Source: an uncultured Prevotellaceae bacterium | GTDB lineage: Bacteria > Bacteroidota > Bacteroidia > Bacteroidales > Bacteroidaceae | Assembly (NCBI GenBank): GCA_905202115.1 | Contig: CAJKQZ010000009.1 | Span: forward strand, 1-27,827 | Length of the DNA: 27,827 bases | Direction of reading: 5' to 3' | In this document: positions 1 to 8,830 of the stretch, one piece after another | How positions within the stretch are numbered: position 1 is the stretch's first letter | Layout: each line of letters begins with the position of its first letter | Notes under the pieces: model-generated | The model's database searches: none | The model's input: only the letters and a program-made list of their open reading frames with translations | Told to the model about the DNA's origin: nothing | Made by a program: the position numbers and the translations under genes

Positions 1-72
1 TATCTCCCTTGTATTTTCAATTATCTGCGGGAACTTTTTTACCACACGAAAAAAAATATTTTTTTCGTGCGA
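1..72 (+). repeat. A-type phased palindromic repeat, copy A1 (cut by window edge)
   Basis: The window opens exactly at the third 13-bp unit of the A-type element (TATCTCCCTTGTA, 1-13). It is followed by the spacer TTTTCAAT (14-21) and the fourth unit TATCTGCGGGAAC (22-34), which keeps the 21-bp period. After it comes a T run and then an A-run/T-run inverted repeat flanked by CACG and CGTG (about 46-70). The first two units must lie left of the window. The element sits downstream of the htrA stop codon. The same order of units is seen at 2045-2120, at 8913-8988 and, inverted, at 27772-27826. Confidence 0.85.
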
Positions 73-153
73 AGTGCATTTTTTCAGAATTGTTTTCCCG
101 CCTGTTTTCTGCGAAGCCTGTTTTTGTTCGTACCGGTCTCACATCATTATGGT

Positions 154-204
154 ACAAAAAATCAGGGACAAGAGTATCTAAATTTACCTCGTCCCCGATT
201 TTGT
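154..204 (-). terminator. Possible intrinsic terminator of htrA
   Basis: An imperfect inverted repeat lies just past the htrA stop on the minus strand. ACAAAAAATCAGGGAC (154-169) pairs with GTCCCCGATTTTGT (191-204), with one mismatch and a small bulge. On the minus strand the second arm ends in GATTTTTTGT, which supplies a T run. The loop is long (about 21 nt), so this is a tentative call. Confidence 0.4.
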
Positions 205-230
205 GTTACGAATCCGACAGAGTTATCAGA

Positions 231-1703
231 TTATTTGTTCTTACTCTCCTTATTGCCTAATTCAACCGTATAACTCTTCTTTATTCCACTCTTTGTTATT
301 GCACGAATCCAAAGAGTCCTGTCGCTCGACATGTTAGCTACCTTGACGGCCTCGTCAAAGTCGCTGCGAGAGCGCATTTGCTTGTCGTTCACCTGCATTA
401 TTATTATGCCTTTCTGCAAACCGGCGTTCTGCATTATACCGCTTCTTATTGCCGTAACTTCCAGACCATATGACAGGTTCAGCTGCTTTTTAACTTCGTC
501 GGAAAGCGGTGCCAGGCCTATGCCCATATCATCTACATCTACTTCTTTTACAACTGCCGTTGTACCCTGAGCGTTCTTGAGAGTAACCGACTTGGTATAG
601 CTTTTCTTGTCACGCATATATGTAATCGAAATCTTATCACCAGGACGATGCGTAGATACTGTTTCCTGAAGCTCCGACATCTTATTTACAGCTTTTCCAT
701 CTATGGCCGTAATCACATCTCCTGAAGACAATCCGGCGTCGGCTGCCGCACTGCCATTCGTAACTTCCGATATATAAACGCCGTTCACTGTGCCAAGATC
801 AACTTCGTTACCTTTTTCTTTTTCAGCGTCTATGTAATTAGAGACATCTGTTCCCATTACTCCGACAATAGCACGCTGCACGGTTCCGAACTTTTTCAAA
901 TCGTCGACCACCTTATTCATAATCGAAGTAGGTATTGCAAAGCCGTAGCCAGCATACGAACCGGTCTGCGAATAAATCATGGCGTTAATGCCGACAAGCT
1001 CTCCTCTTACATTAACCAATGCTCCGCCGGAATTACCTGGGTTAATAGCCGCATCTGTCTGGATGAACGACTCCACCCCGTTTGCACCCATAGAACGGGC
1101 CTTTGCACTTACTATTCCGGCTGTCACTGTAGATGTAAGATTAAAAGGATTGCCTACTGCCAACACCCACTCGCCGAGTTTCAGATCATCGCTCGAACCT
1201 ATTTTTATTGCAGGAAGGTTGCTGTCCTCCACCTTAATAAGCGCAAGATCGGTTGTTTTGTCCTGACCTATTATACGGGCTTTGAGCTCACGGTTGTCAT
1301 TTAGTTTTACCGTCAATTCGTCTGCACCGTCAACCACATGGTTGTTCGTCACTATATAACCGTCGGTCGAGATAATCACTCCCGAGCCGGAAGCCTGCCG
1401 TTTAGGAGTCTGCATTTGGCGACGGCGTGTACCTCCGTTGCCACGTCCGAAGAAATCTCCGAACAAATCTTCAAACGGGTCATAATATTCTACACTCTCC
1501 ACACGGGAATTGGTAGTAACTTTTATAAATACCACAGAATTAACTGACTTTTCTGCCGCATATGTCAAATCTACCGGTTGACCTGCCTCAAGTTTTTCTT
1601 CCTGAGAGTCCACATTAATTGTTTTTGCCACAACAGGAACTATAAGTCCCAATGCCACAACCAGGATAAACAACCCCGGGAGCATGAAATTCAACTTTTT
1701 CAT
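231..1703 (-). CDS. htrA: HtrA/DegP (Do) family periplasmic serine protease
   Basis: This 490-aa protein is a periplasmic quality-control protease/chaperone of the DegP/DegQ type. An N-terminal signal peptide or anchor (about residues 1-26, MKKLNFMLPGLFILVVALGL and on) is followed by a trypsin-like domain. The catalytic triad is readable: His122 in NNHVVDG, Asp152 in KTTDLALI and Ser225 in NPGNSGGA. Two PDZ domains follow: one around 290-380 (GSAAADAGLSSGDVITAIDG) and a second, more diverged one around 400-480 (GLQKGIIIMQVNDKQM). Length and architecture match the family. A Bacteroidota -7 box lies about 40 bp upstream of this start, which supports it. The gene is alone between A-type repeats and appears monocistronic. 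DegP, DegQ and DegS cannot be told apart from sequence alone, but two PDZ domains argue against DegS. Confidence 0.95.
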   Translation of the reverse strand: MKKLNFMLPGLFILVVALGLIVPVVAKTINVDSQEEKLEAGQPVDLTYAAEKSVNSVVFIKVTTNSRVESVEYYDPFEDLFGDFFGRGNGGTRRRQMQTPKRQASGSGVIISTDGYIVTNNHVVDGADELTVKLNDNRELKARIIGQDKTTDLALIKVEDSNLPAIKIGSSDDLKLGEWVLAVGNPFNLTSTVTAGIVSAKARSMGANGVESFIQTDAAINPGNSGGALVNVRGELVGINAMIYSQTGSYAGYGFAIPTSIMNKVVDDLKKFGTVQRAIVGVMGTDVSNYIDAEKEKGNEVDLGTVNGVYISEVTNGSAAADAGLSSGDVITAIDGKAVNKMSELQETVSTHRPGDKISITYMRDKKSYTKSVTLKNAQGTTAVVKEVDVDDMGIGLAPLSDEVKKQLNLSYGLEVTAIRSGIMQNAGLQKGIIIMQVNDKQMRSRSDFDEAVKVANMSSDRTLWIRAITKSGIKKSYTVELGNKESKNK

Positions 1704-1744
1704 AATTCAATCTTTAATAAAATATTTGTCTGTTTTATTTAAGG

Positions 1745-1752
1745 CAAAAGTA
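1745..1752 (-). promoter_or_regulatory. -7 box of the htrA promoter
   Basis: The minus strand reads TACTTTTG, matching the Bacteroidota -7 consensus TAnnTTTG. Transcription would start near 1738, giving a leader of about 35 nt before the htrA ATG. I see no clear TTTG -33 element at the usual spacing. Confidence 0.55.
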
Positions 1753-1962
1753 ATGCCGAAAAAACGATAGCGCATTTTTTGACAGAAAAATATTTTACGT
1801 TTTACTATCTTTTAACCGAGACAAGTCTGCTCTTAACAAACGATAAATGAACTTAGTTTATATTTTTACAGTTGTTTACGCATTATCATTAACATGGCAG
1901 AGGCTATTTCCCTTTTCCGTATGCTTATATCTCGCAACGAAAGGCTATCTCCTTATAATCTT

Positions 1963-2157
1963 ATATCTTGCCGTTTGATTTTGCAGACAAAAACGGTCAG
2001 CTGGCAAGTATTTGAAAATCAACAGGTGTATATGTAGCAAAAAATATGTCTGAGATATTTTGAATTATCTCAGACATATTTTCGATTATCTCCCTTGTAT
2101 TTTCAATTTCCTGCGGGAACTTTTTTAACCACACAAAAAAATATTTTTTTCTGCCGA
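1963..2157 (+). repeat. A-type phased palindromic repeat, copy A2
   Basis: This full-length copy lies between htrA and the tolC-like gene. A left arm of about 80 bp (1963-2044, containing TTTGCAGACAAAAAC-like and TATTTGAAAATC sequence) is shared with copy A3. Four 13-bp units follow at 2045, 2066, 2087 and 2108: TATGTCTGAGATA, TATCTCAGACATA, TATCTCCCTTGTA and TTCCTGCGGGAAC. The 8-bp spacers are TTTTGAAT, TTTTCGAT and TTTTCAAT, so the period is exactly 21 bp. Units 1 and 2 are reverse complements and form a 17-bp perfect stem when the flanking A and T runs are included. The element ends with a T run and an A7/T7 stretch. It lies downstream of the efflux operon and could end that transcript. 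Confidence 0.85.
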
Positions 2158-2205
2158 ACAAGGAAATCGGTTAATTTTATATTCGATTGTCTGTAGCCTA
2201 CAATG

Positions 2206-3489
2206 TCATCTGCCCGTTGCCTGCAAATATTCCACTGTCTTGATTCGGAATTGCGCATAGGCATCCACATATTTATCCCTGCTTTGCTGAAACATCGTTT
2301 GCGCGTCCAGGAGGTCGCTCATCGTAGAAGTTCCTGCGCTGTAATAATCATTGTTAAGTCGTAAGTTTTCAGTAGATTGCTCGATAGAAGTACGGGCTAT
2401 GAGTATTTGTTTATAGGCGTCCTGCAAATCTATCCACGCTTTTTGCATACCAATGACAAGCAATTCCGAATTATCCGCAAGCTGATTTTCGGCATTTATA
2501 ACACGTAGTTTCTGTTTTCTGATAGCATGTGTCCCTCCCCACCAGCCGGAAATAGGAACTGATACAGAAACAAAGCCGAGAGCAAACGGATGCGACCTAT
2601 TCATAAGATCATCATACATATAGCCCACACCTACAGCCACAGACGGCATGTTTTTCCCGACTTCAATCTTTTGTTGCAACCGGTTTGCATGCACGTTGCT
2701 TTTCAGCAGGCGATAGTCTGTGGTTCCGGGCAACGCGCTTGCATGATCACAATAAAGATTTTGCGGGAAAGGCGGAATGTCGTTCAACGGTATATTACTT
2801 TCAACTATTATAGTATCTGTATCCAATCCGATATATTGTGCCAACATCATTCTACAAACAAGCAGATTATTTTCCAAATTGATACGATTGCCGGCAATAT
2901 CATTCTGTTTTAACTGCACCTGCAGGAGATCATTGCGTGTGGTAACTCCGGCCTTGACAGCAGTTTCCACATCCTTATGAATGCTTCCAAGTTGTTTTTC
3001 AACAGTTAAAAGCGTACTCAGTTTCTCCTGCAGCGTCACCACTTGCCAGTAGTATTGCTCTACAGTAAGGCGCACCTCATTCTCGCTTTGCACTCGTTGC
3101 GCCTTGCTAACCTCCACACCCAAACTGGCAAGGCGGTTGCCGTTCACGATCTGTCCTCCGGCAAAAACAGGCTGTGTCATTGTAACGCCACCCATAATGC
3201 CGTTTTTCAACAATGACATACTCGTGCCAGGCATCATATCCATCTGCAACAATCCCTTGTTCGCATTATATCCCATACCAGTAGCACTGACATTCGGAAA
3301 ATATTTGGTAAATGCTTCCTTCTGTTCTTGGCGGGCTGCCAGTTCGACATTAGCAGCATTGCGCATTCTGATATTGTTTTCGAGAGCCAAAGCACGGCAC
3401 TCATCAAGCGTGTATGGTTTCTGAGCGTGCAAAGACATTGCTGTAAATATTAAAACCACGCACATAAACAAAATACGATACTTTTTCAT
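2206..3489 (-). CDS. TolC-like outer-membrane efflux protein
   Basis: This is the outer-membrane channel component of the tripartite pump encoded upstream. The reading frame is open further 5', but that part overlaps the pump gene. The start at 3489 (MKKYRILFMCVVLIFTAMSL) gives a clean 22-residue signal peptide ending LHA-Q and a 427-aa product, normal for the family. TolC hallmarks follow: YTLDECRALALENN near the N-terminus, long heptad-rich helices around the VSKAQRVQSENEVRLTVEQ stretch, and in the second half NNDYYSAGTSTMSDLLDAQT, the typical repeat-end motif. The start is 11 bp after the pump stop, so it is the last gene of the adaptor-pump-channel operon. Substrate cannot be inferred. 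Confidence 0.92.
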   Translation of the reverse strand: MKKYRILFMCVVLIFTAMSLHAQKPYTLDECRALALENNIRMRNAANVELAARQEQKEAFTKYFPNVSATGMGYNANKGLLQMDMMPGTSMSLLKNGIMGGVTMTQPVFAGGQIVNGNRLASLGVEVSKAQRVQSENEVRLTVEQYYWQVVTLQEKLSTLLTVEKQLGSIHKDVETAVKAGVTTRNDLLQVQLKQNDIAGNRINLENNLLVCRMMLAQYIGLDTDTIIVESNIPLNDIPPFPQNLYCDHASALPGTTDYRLLKSNVHANRLQQKIEVGKNMPSVAVGVGYMYDDLMNRSHPFALGFVSVSVPISGWWGGTHAIRKQKLRVINAENQLADNSELLVIGMQKAWIDLQDAYKQILIARTSIEQSTENLRLNNDYYSAGTSTMSDLLDAQTMFQQSRDKYVDAYAQFRIKTVEYLQATGR

Positions 3490-3500
3490 ATACTTCCTGT

Positions 3501-6500
3501 TTATTGTTGTTCCATTTGTTCTTTTGCCACGCGCCTCTCCGTGCTTCCGCTCAACACTTTCCAATAAGCCACCGGAATGACTGTAAGAATAAAGAACATC
3601 GTAATCAATGTGCCATAAAAGATAACCGTTCCCATAGGCATCCATAGTCCGCTTCCACCCAATATCATAGGAATAACTCCCATAGACGCGGCGGCCGAAG
3701 TAAGAAAAATAGGACGCATACGTCGTTTGGCAGAGAAATATATCGCCTCACGGGTATGCAGGTTTTCTTCTTTCCGCAACTCCTCGGCATAATCTATCAT
3801 AATAATACCGTTACGAACAAGGATTCCCAACAGACTGACAATTCCCAAAATACAAGTCACACCGAAATTCACGCCCTGTAGCATAATACCCACTGCGGTA
3901 CCGAACAAGCAAAGTGAAAGACAAACGAGCAATAACATAGCTGTGGCTATACGTTTGAAATGCCATACAAGTATGAAGAAGATAATAGCCACTGCAATAA
4001 TCAATCCGGACATTAGGGCAGGCATTTGCTCATCGTTCTCCGACTGCTCACCACCGTAGGAAACCGTCACACCTTCTGCCAAAGGAACTGTCTCCATAAG
4101 CTGTCGCACCTTTGAAGTTGCCTGCATAACGTTTACACCGCGTTCCACCTCAGCCATAACGGTAATGGTACGCACTCCGTTGCGTCGAACAATCTGACCT
4201 GTTTCCCAAGAAGGGACAATATCAGAAACTTGTCGCAGAGGAACGTTGGCAAGTCCTCCGGCAACAGGGATTAGCTCATCCTTCAGATGTACGACATCAG
4301 AGCTGTCCGAGCGATTGCTCTTTATGAGTACATTGATACCATAGTCGCCTTCCCACATAGTTGCAATGGGAACACCGCTTCCATAACGCATGGCAAGCGT
4401 AGTTTCCAGCCCGGCATTATTAATGCCCATACGTGTAGACTGTTCTTCGTTAAGCGTTACACGCATGGCTGCCAATGGCTCATTAAAATTGGTGCGCACA
4501 AGATTTAATTCAGGAATAGTACGAAGCAATGCAGTTACACGTTCTGCCTCTTTTTGCAACAATTCGAGATTATCTCCGCTCAGACGTACCTCAATCGGAC
4601 AAACTGCCTCACTATAACCCAATTGTTTGAAACGTATTACGGCCTCGGGAAAAGCATCCTTATACAAAGGCGCGTATTCGTCAAGTAAAGCCTCTGTCTC
4701 TTTGTTTCCTTTAGTATTAACAATGAATTGTGCAAAATTCTGCCCGCCCATTTGCGGAGCATACGAACTTTGAAAGCGCGGTGAAGCACAGCCCTTAAAC
4801 GAAGTTACAGATACCACACGACTATCTTTACGCAAAATATGTTCAAGACTGTCAGCTACAATCGCAGTCTTTTCTACCGCGGTACCAGTGGGCATATAAA
4901 TTTCCACGGCAAACTGATTGCGTTCTGCAACAGGAAGCAATTGCTGCGGCAGTCTTCCCATCATCATAACGCCTGCTATCACAGATAAAAGACCTACAGT
5001 AAGCGTGATTTTTGGATAACGAAAACATTTGTTGAGCAATCTGTCATATCCATTCTGAATAAAGTCGAGAAATGAAAATTTCTTTTTACCGTCTTTCGCT
5101 AACTCGCTCCGCAAAGGTTTGCGGATAAAGAAAAATTGCATGAAAGGCACAAGAAGTTCTGCCACTAAAAGAGAAATCATCAGAATCAACGTAACCGCCC
5201 ACGGAAAACTTGCCACAAAATCACTAGTCATGCCCGTCAACGTGAACAAGAAAGGAAAAAACGTTATACTGATAGCCAATGTGGCCGAAAGAATTGACTT
5301 GAAAAAATGTGTAGCGCTCTTTACTGAAGCATGCCAGCGGGACATTCCTTCAGCAATCATCTCTAAATAACTGTCAATAATTACTATCGAGTTGTCTACA
5401 ATCATACCGAGCGTCACAATAAGCGCAGCAAGCGTCACAGTATTCAACTCAATACCGAACGCATAGAACAAACCCAGCGAAACAAATATACTGATAGGAA
5501 TAGTAGAAGCTGCAACGAGAGCCACACGTATTGGCAGAAGAAGCATGACCACAAATATTACGGCGCAAATTGCAATGACCAGTTCGTGCAGAAAAGTAGA
5601 GACACTATCGGCAACAACCTGGCTTTGGTCGGTTATCTTAAATATAGTCACATCTTCCGGCAGTGATTTAGCAAAGTCATCCAGTTCCGCCTTTACTTCC
5701 TCGCCCATTTGCACTATATTCTTGCCCTTTTTCATTTCCACACTAAGCAAAAGACACTTACATCCATTATTAGTGATATAGCTATCTGGCGCAGGGTATT
5801 CTTTAACTACACGCGCCACATCTTTAAGCCTTACAATCTGTCCGTCGGGCGTAGAAAGCACTATTATTTCCTGTACGTCATGAAGTGTATTCATGGAACG
5901 GGTAATATAAATAGGCGATACATATTCCTTATTTTTTATACGTCCTGAAGTGGTAGTAAATCCTTTGGCAAAAAGCGTAGTAGCCAATGTTCGGTCATTT
6001 AGTCCGTAATGCGACAGACGATCGTTATCAAGATATACGGAAATCTGTTCCTGCTGCATTCCCGACACTGTCATCCTGCCAACCGTTTCAATGCGACGCA
6101 AACGGTCTTTAAGCTCATCCATATAATCATTCAGCTCCCGATAAGTTTTGTCTTTACTTTCCATTGTAAAAAGGAAAGCCGAGGTATCGCCAAAATCGTC
6201 CATAACCTGCACCCCGAGTACACTTTGAGGCAGTTTGGACTTGAAGTCATTTATACCATGTTTGAACTTGCTCCAAAACTCATCCTTATTATTAATATCA
6301 TCATTCAATTGTACTTGAACGATAGCCATTCCGTCCTTACTCGTTGAATGCGTTTTGTCTTTACGTACTTCTTTATAACTGAATATATAGTCCTCAAGCG
6401 GTTTTGTAACCTGCTCCTCCATTTCTGCCGCCGTATATCCGGGACAAAGTGCCACTACGATACCCTGGCGTATAGTAAAGTCAGGAAATTCGTTCTTCTT

Positions 6501-6611
6501 CATTCCTGTCAACCCATAGATACCGAAAGCCATAAGGCAACATGTCAGCAGAATTATAATCTGCCGATAGTGCATTGCCCATTCTACTATATTGCGTTTT
6601 CTTTCTTTCAT
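3501..6611 (-). CDS. RND efflux pump, inner-membrane permease (AcrB/HAE-like)
   Basis: This 1036-aa protein is the proton-driven inner-membrane pump of a tripartite efflux system. It has the RND layout: TM1 near residues 15-36, a large periplasmic loop (about 40-335), TM2-6 (about 340-500), a second loop (about 565-865) and TM8-12 to the end. The TM4 motif reads VDNSIVIID, with Asp406 and Asn407 where E. coli AcrB has Asp407-Asp408. The TM10 motif reads ILVRNGIIMID, with Arg933 in place of AcrB Lys940. Such variants are, to my knowledge, seen in other Bacteroidota RND pumps, so the pump is probably active. It starts 4 bp after the adaptor stop and is followed by the TolC-like gene. Substrates (drugs, bile acids or others) are unknown. 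Confidence 0.93.
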   Translation of the reverse strand: MKERKRNIVEWAMHYRQIIILLTCCLMAFGIYGLTGMKKNEFPDFTIRQGIVVALCPGYTAAEMEEQVTKPLEDYIFSYKEVRKDKTHSTSKDGMAIVQVQLNDDINNKDEFWSKFKHGINDFKSKLPQSVLGVQVMDDFGDTSAFLFTMESKDKTYRELNDYMDELKDRLRRIETVGRMTVSGMQQEQISVYLDNDRLSHYGLNDRTLATTLFAKGFTTTSGRIKNKEYVSPIYITRSMNTLHDVQEIIVLSTPDGQIVRLKDVARVVKEYPAPDSYITNNGCKCLLLSVEMKKGKNIVQMGEEVKAELDDFAKSLPEDVTIFKITDQSQVVADSVSTFLHELVIAICAVIFVVMLLLPIRVALVAASTIPISIFVSLGLFYAFGIELNTVTLAALIVTLGMIVDNSIVIIDSYLEMIAEGMSRWHASVKSATHFFKSILSATLAISITFFPFLFTLTGMTSDFVASFPWAVTLILMISLLVAELLVPFMQFFFIRKPLRSELAKDGKKKFSFLDFIQNGYDRLLNKCFRYPKITLTVGLLSVIAGVMMMGRLPQQLLPVAERNQFAVEIYMPTGTAVEKTAIVADSLEHILRKDSRVVSVTSFKGCASPRFQSSYAPQMGGQNFAQFIVNTKGNKETEALLDEYAPLYKDAFPEAVIRFKQLGYSEAVCPIEVRLSGDNLELLQKEAERVTALLRTIPELNLVRTNFNEPLAAMRVTLNEEQSTRMGINNAGLETTLAMRYGSGVPIATMWEGDYGINVLIKSNRSDSSDVVHLKDELIPVAGGLANVPLRQVSDIVPSWETGQIVRRNGVRTITVMAEVERGVNVMQATSKVRQLMETVPLAEGVTVSYGGEQSENDEQMPALMSGLIIAVAIIFFILVWHFKRIATAMLLLVCLSLCLFGTAVGIMLQGVNFGVTCILGIVSLLGILVRNGIIMIDYAEELRKEENLHTREAIYFSAKRRMRPIFLTSAAASMGVIPMILGGSGLWMPMGTVIFYGTLITMFFILTVIPVAYWKVLSGSTERRVAKEQMEQQ

Positions 6612-6615
6612 GCCA

Positions 6616-7656
6616 TTATCTTTCTATCTCTATGTCCGTTCCGTTACTTACTTTCTGTTGTCCTTCAATAAGAACTTCTTCTCCGTCGGAAACACCAGAT
6701 GTCACGACTATTCCATTGCTTACGAGCGTTCCTGTTTTTATAAATCTTTTTCGCGCCTTACCATTATCGTTTACCCATACAAAGTTTCTGTTAGAATTAT
6801 CCGTCTGAACAACATTAATAGGCAGAAGAATAACAGAACTTGATTTTTCTCTTTCAACGCAAAGAGTGCATATCATTCCTGGCAGAAGTTCGCCTTTCGG
6901 GTTATCAATAAGAGCCTTTACTTCATAAGAACGCGAAAGAGAATTGGCAACAATACCTTTTTCCACGACTTTCCCCGTATAAGTTTTTCCGTCAAGAGCA
7001 GGCACTAAAATACTTACGTCCTGACCTATCGCTACGTGGGAAATCTCATTCTCAGGCACCGACATTTTAACTTTTACCCGATTAACTGCTACAAGTTTTA
7101 CTACCGGCATACCAGGCATTACGTTCTGCCCTACTTCTGCGTCTTTTGTGGCTATTACTCCCGAAAAAGGTGCGAGCAGCCGGCAATCTGAAAGATTCTT
7201 TTTTGCTATCTGTTCTGCTGATTGAGCCTGTTTCAGTTTACTTTGCACTTCCACCCACTGTATTTCCGGCAAACTGTTATTGTCGTGGAGCTGTTTCATT
7301 CGCATATAAGAATCTTCCGCTTGCCGAAACGCAGCAGATTCAGCCTCATAAGAATTCTTTAGCGAAATTTCATCAAGAGCTGCGATAAAATCTCCTTTAT
7401 TCACTCTCTGTCCCTCTGACGCCTGTATTCGGCTAATAGTTCCGGCAACCGGAAAACTGAGAACTGCTCCCGTCAATTCTTCAACCGTGCCCGAAAAGTT
7501 CTGTTCACCCAACAACGCGACAGACTGTACTTTCGTTACTTTCACTCTTACTGTTCGGTGCTTGGGAGCTTCATGCTGTTTGCATCCTGTCACTAACAAT
7601 ATGACAGCAAACAAAATTGCCAAATTGCGACGTTTCATTTTCATATTCTTTTTCAT
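6616..7656 (-). CDS. Efflux RND periplasmic adaptor (membrane fusion protein), lipoprotein
   Basis: This 346-aa AcrA/HlyD-type adaptor bridges the RND pump and the TolC-like channel. The N-terminus is a lipoprotein signal with lipobox LVTGC (Cys25). A barrel-sandwich half-motif follows (GTISRIQASEGQRVNKGDFIA), then a helical hairpin (about 80-145), the second lipoyl half (LLAPFSGVIATKDAEVGQ) and the beta-barrel region. The length is typical. Three in-frame ATGs lie in the first seven codons, and any could start translation. It is the first gene of the operon, with a -7 box about 50 bp upstream, and it is divergent from the AraC-type gene, which may regulate it. Confidence 0.92.
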   Translation of the reverse strand: MKKNMKMKRRNLAILFAVILLVTGCKQHEAPKHRTVRVKVTKVQSVALLGEQNFSGTVEELTGAVLSFPVAGTISRIQASEGQRVNKGDFIAALDEISLKNSYEAESAAFRQAEDSYMRMKQLHDNNSLPEIQWVEVQSKLKQAQSAEQIAKKNLSDCRLLAPFSGVIATKDAEVGQNVMPGMPVVKLVAVNRVKVKMSVPENEISHVAIGQDVSILVPALDGKTYTGKVVEKGIVANSLSRSYEVKALIDNPKGELLPGMICTLCVEREKSSSVILLPINVVQTDNSNRNFVWVNDNGKARKRFIKTGTLVSNGIVVTSGVSDGEEVLIEGQQKVSNGTDIEIER

Positions 7657-7706
7657 TATGACATTAAGAATTTCTACAATTCGATTTTCTTCTTCCGTTT
7701 ATCGCG

Positions 7707-7714
7707 CAAAACTA
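7707..7714 (-). promoter_or_regulatory. -7 box of the efflux operon promoter
   Basis: The minus strand reads TAGTTTTG, matching TAnnTTTG. Transcription would start near 7700, about 44 nt before the adaptor start. The divergent araC-type -7 box (7826-7833) lies about 110 bp away, so a regulator bound between them could act on both. Confidence 0.5.
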
Positions 7715-7825
7715 AAGAGAAACAGACCATATTATGTGTTCTAAAGCGACAATGCAATGTGACATTCTTCTTTTACACCTTGAAAAAAGAAAAATAGCCT
7801 ATAATAATGTCCTTTTCGGACACAT

Positions 7826-7833
7826 TAGTTTTG
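7826..7833 (+). promoter_or_regulatory. -7 box of the AraC-type regulator gene
   Basis: TAGTTTTG matches the Bacteroidota -7 consensus. A start of transcription near 7840 rules out the upstream in-frame ATG at 7807 and supports translation from 7885. This leaves a leader of about 45 nt. Confidence 0.5.
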
Positions 7834-7884
7834 ATAAAGAAGACTACTTTTATCGAAAAAAGAAAAAACAGACACGTAAAGAGC

Positions 7885-8796
7885 ATGAACAACAAGAAAG
7901 ATATTCGCCAGGTTTGTTTCGATCAAGTGAAAGATAACAACGATATAAATTATATAGACGAAGGTATAGCTATTCATACCGACATCAGAGAACTTCCTAT
8001 CGAAGAAGGCTCAATGCAAATAGATATGGTTACAATAGTTACTTGCAGTAAAGGTAAATTGCAAATAGAATTGAACACTTTTCCACACATTCTCAGGCAT
8101 AACGAAATATTAGTATGCCTCCCTAATGACATCATAGACAACTGGATGATGAGTCTAGACTTTGAAGGCAGTATTTTGTGCTTGTCACAAAGCAAAATAT
8201 TAGAACAAATCTCGGAAAATGATTTATGGCAAAAAGCATTTCAACTTGCAGAAAATCCTATTATACAAGTCAGCGAAGACAGCCTGGAGATGTCTAAGCT
8301 ATACGGAGCAATGCTCATGCAGAAAATCAAGATGAAACATACTCTTTTTCATCGAGAAATAATCATATCCATTGTAAAGGCAGCATTGTACGAACTATTA
8401 TCAAATGTAGACAACAACAATTTGATTACTAACGGAAAAGGTCTAATGAAGCAACGAGATATCCTGTTCAAGCGATTTATAAGACTTCTTGCCCAAACCC
8501 GTGTAAAACCGCGCGATATTTCATGGTACGCCAATCAGTTATGCGTAACCCCCAAATATCTATCTACCGTTTGTAAACAAGCAAGCGGAAAAACAGCACT
8601 TGGTTGGATTAACGAATATGTTTCATTAGATATACGTTTCTGGCTGAAAAACTCAAACAAAACTATCAAAGAAGTAGCACACCTGCTTAAATTCCCTAAT
8701 ATCTCGTTTTTCGGAAAATATTGTAGAACCCATTTCGGCATATCACCTACTGAATATAGAAAACAGTTACGAAGACAGACTGACAAAAGCCTATGA
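7885..8796 (+). CDS. AraC-family transcriptional regulator
   Basis: This 303-aa protein has a C-terminal AraC/XylS double helix-turn-helix. The first helix pair lies around ISWYANQLCVTPKYLSTVCK, the second around TIKEVAHLLKFPNISFFGKY, followed by the family signature HFGISPTEYRK. The N-terminal half resembles a cupin-like sensor domain without recognisable ligand residues. I chose the ATG at 7885 (MNNKKDIRQ) because the predicted promoter lies between it and the longer in-frame ATG at 7807. The gene is divergent from the RND efflux operon, a common layout for a local activator, but regulation of that operon is an inference. It converges on rng across an A-type repeat. Confidence 0.9.
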   Translation: MNNKKDIRQVCFDQVKDNNDINYIDEGIAIHTDIRELPIEEGSMQIDMVTIVTCSKGKLQIELNTFPHILRHNEILVCLPNDIIDNWMMSLDFEGSILCLSQSKILEQISENDLWQKAFQLAENPIIQVSEDSLEMSKLYGAMLMQKIKMKHTLFHREIIISIVKAALYELLSNVDNNNLITNGKGLMKQRDILFKRFIRLLAQTRVKPRDISWYANQLCVTPKYLSTVCKQASGKTALGWINEYVSLDIRFWLKNSNKTIKEVAHLLKFPNISFFGKYCRTHFGISPTEYRKQLRRQTDKSL

Positions 8797-8830
8797 CATT
8801 CAAGTAAAAGATACAAGTATGTTTTTTTGC

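Noticed and set aside
3490..3645. 52-residue N-terminal extension of the TolC-like protein
   Set aside because: It overlaps the pump's coding region in another frame. The internal Met at 3489 gives a clean signal peptide and normal length.
7807..7884. Longer N-terminus for the AraC-type regulator
   Set aside because: A good -7 box lies at 7826-7833, downstream of that ATG, so the upstream codons would not be transcribed.
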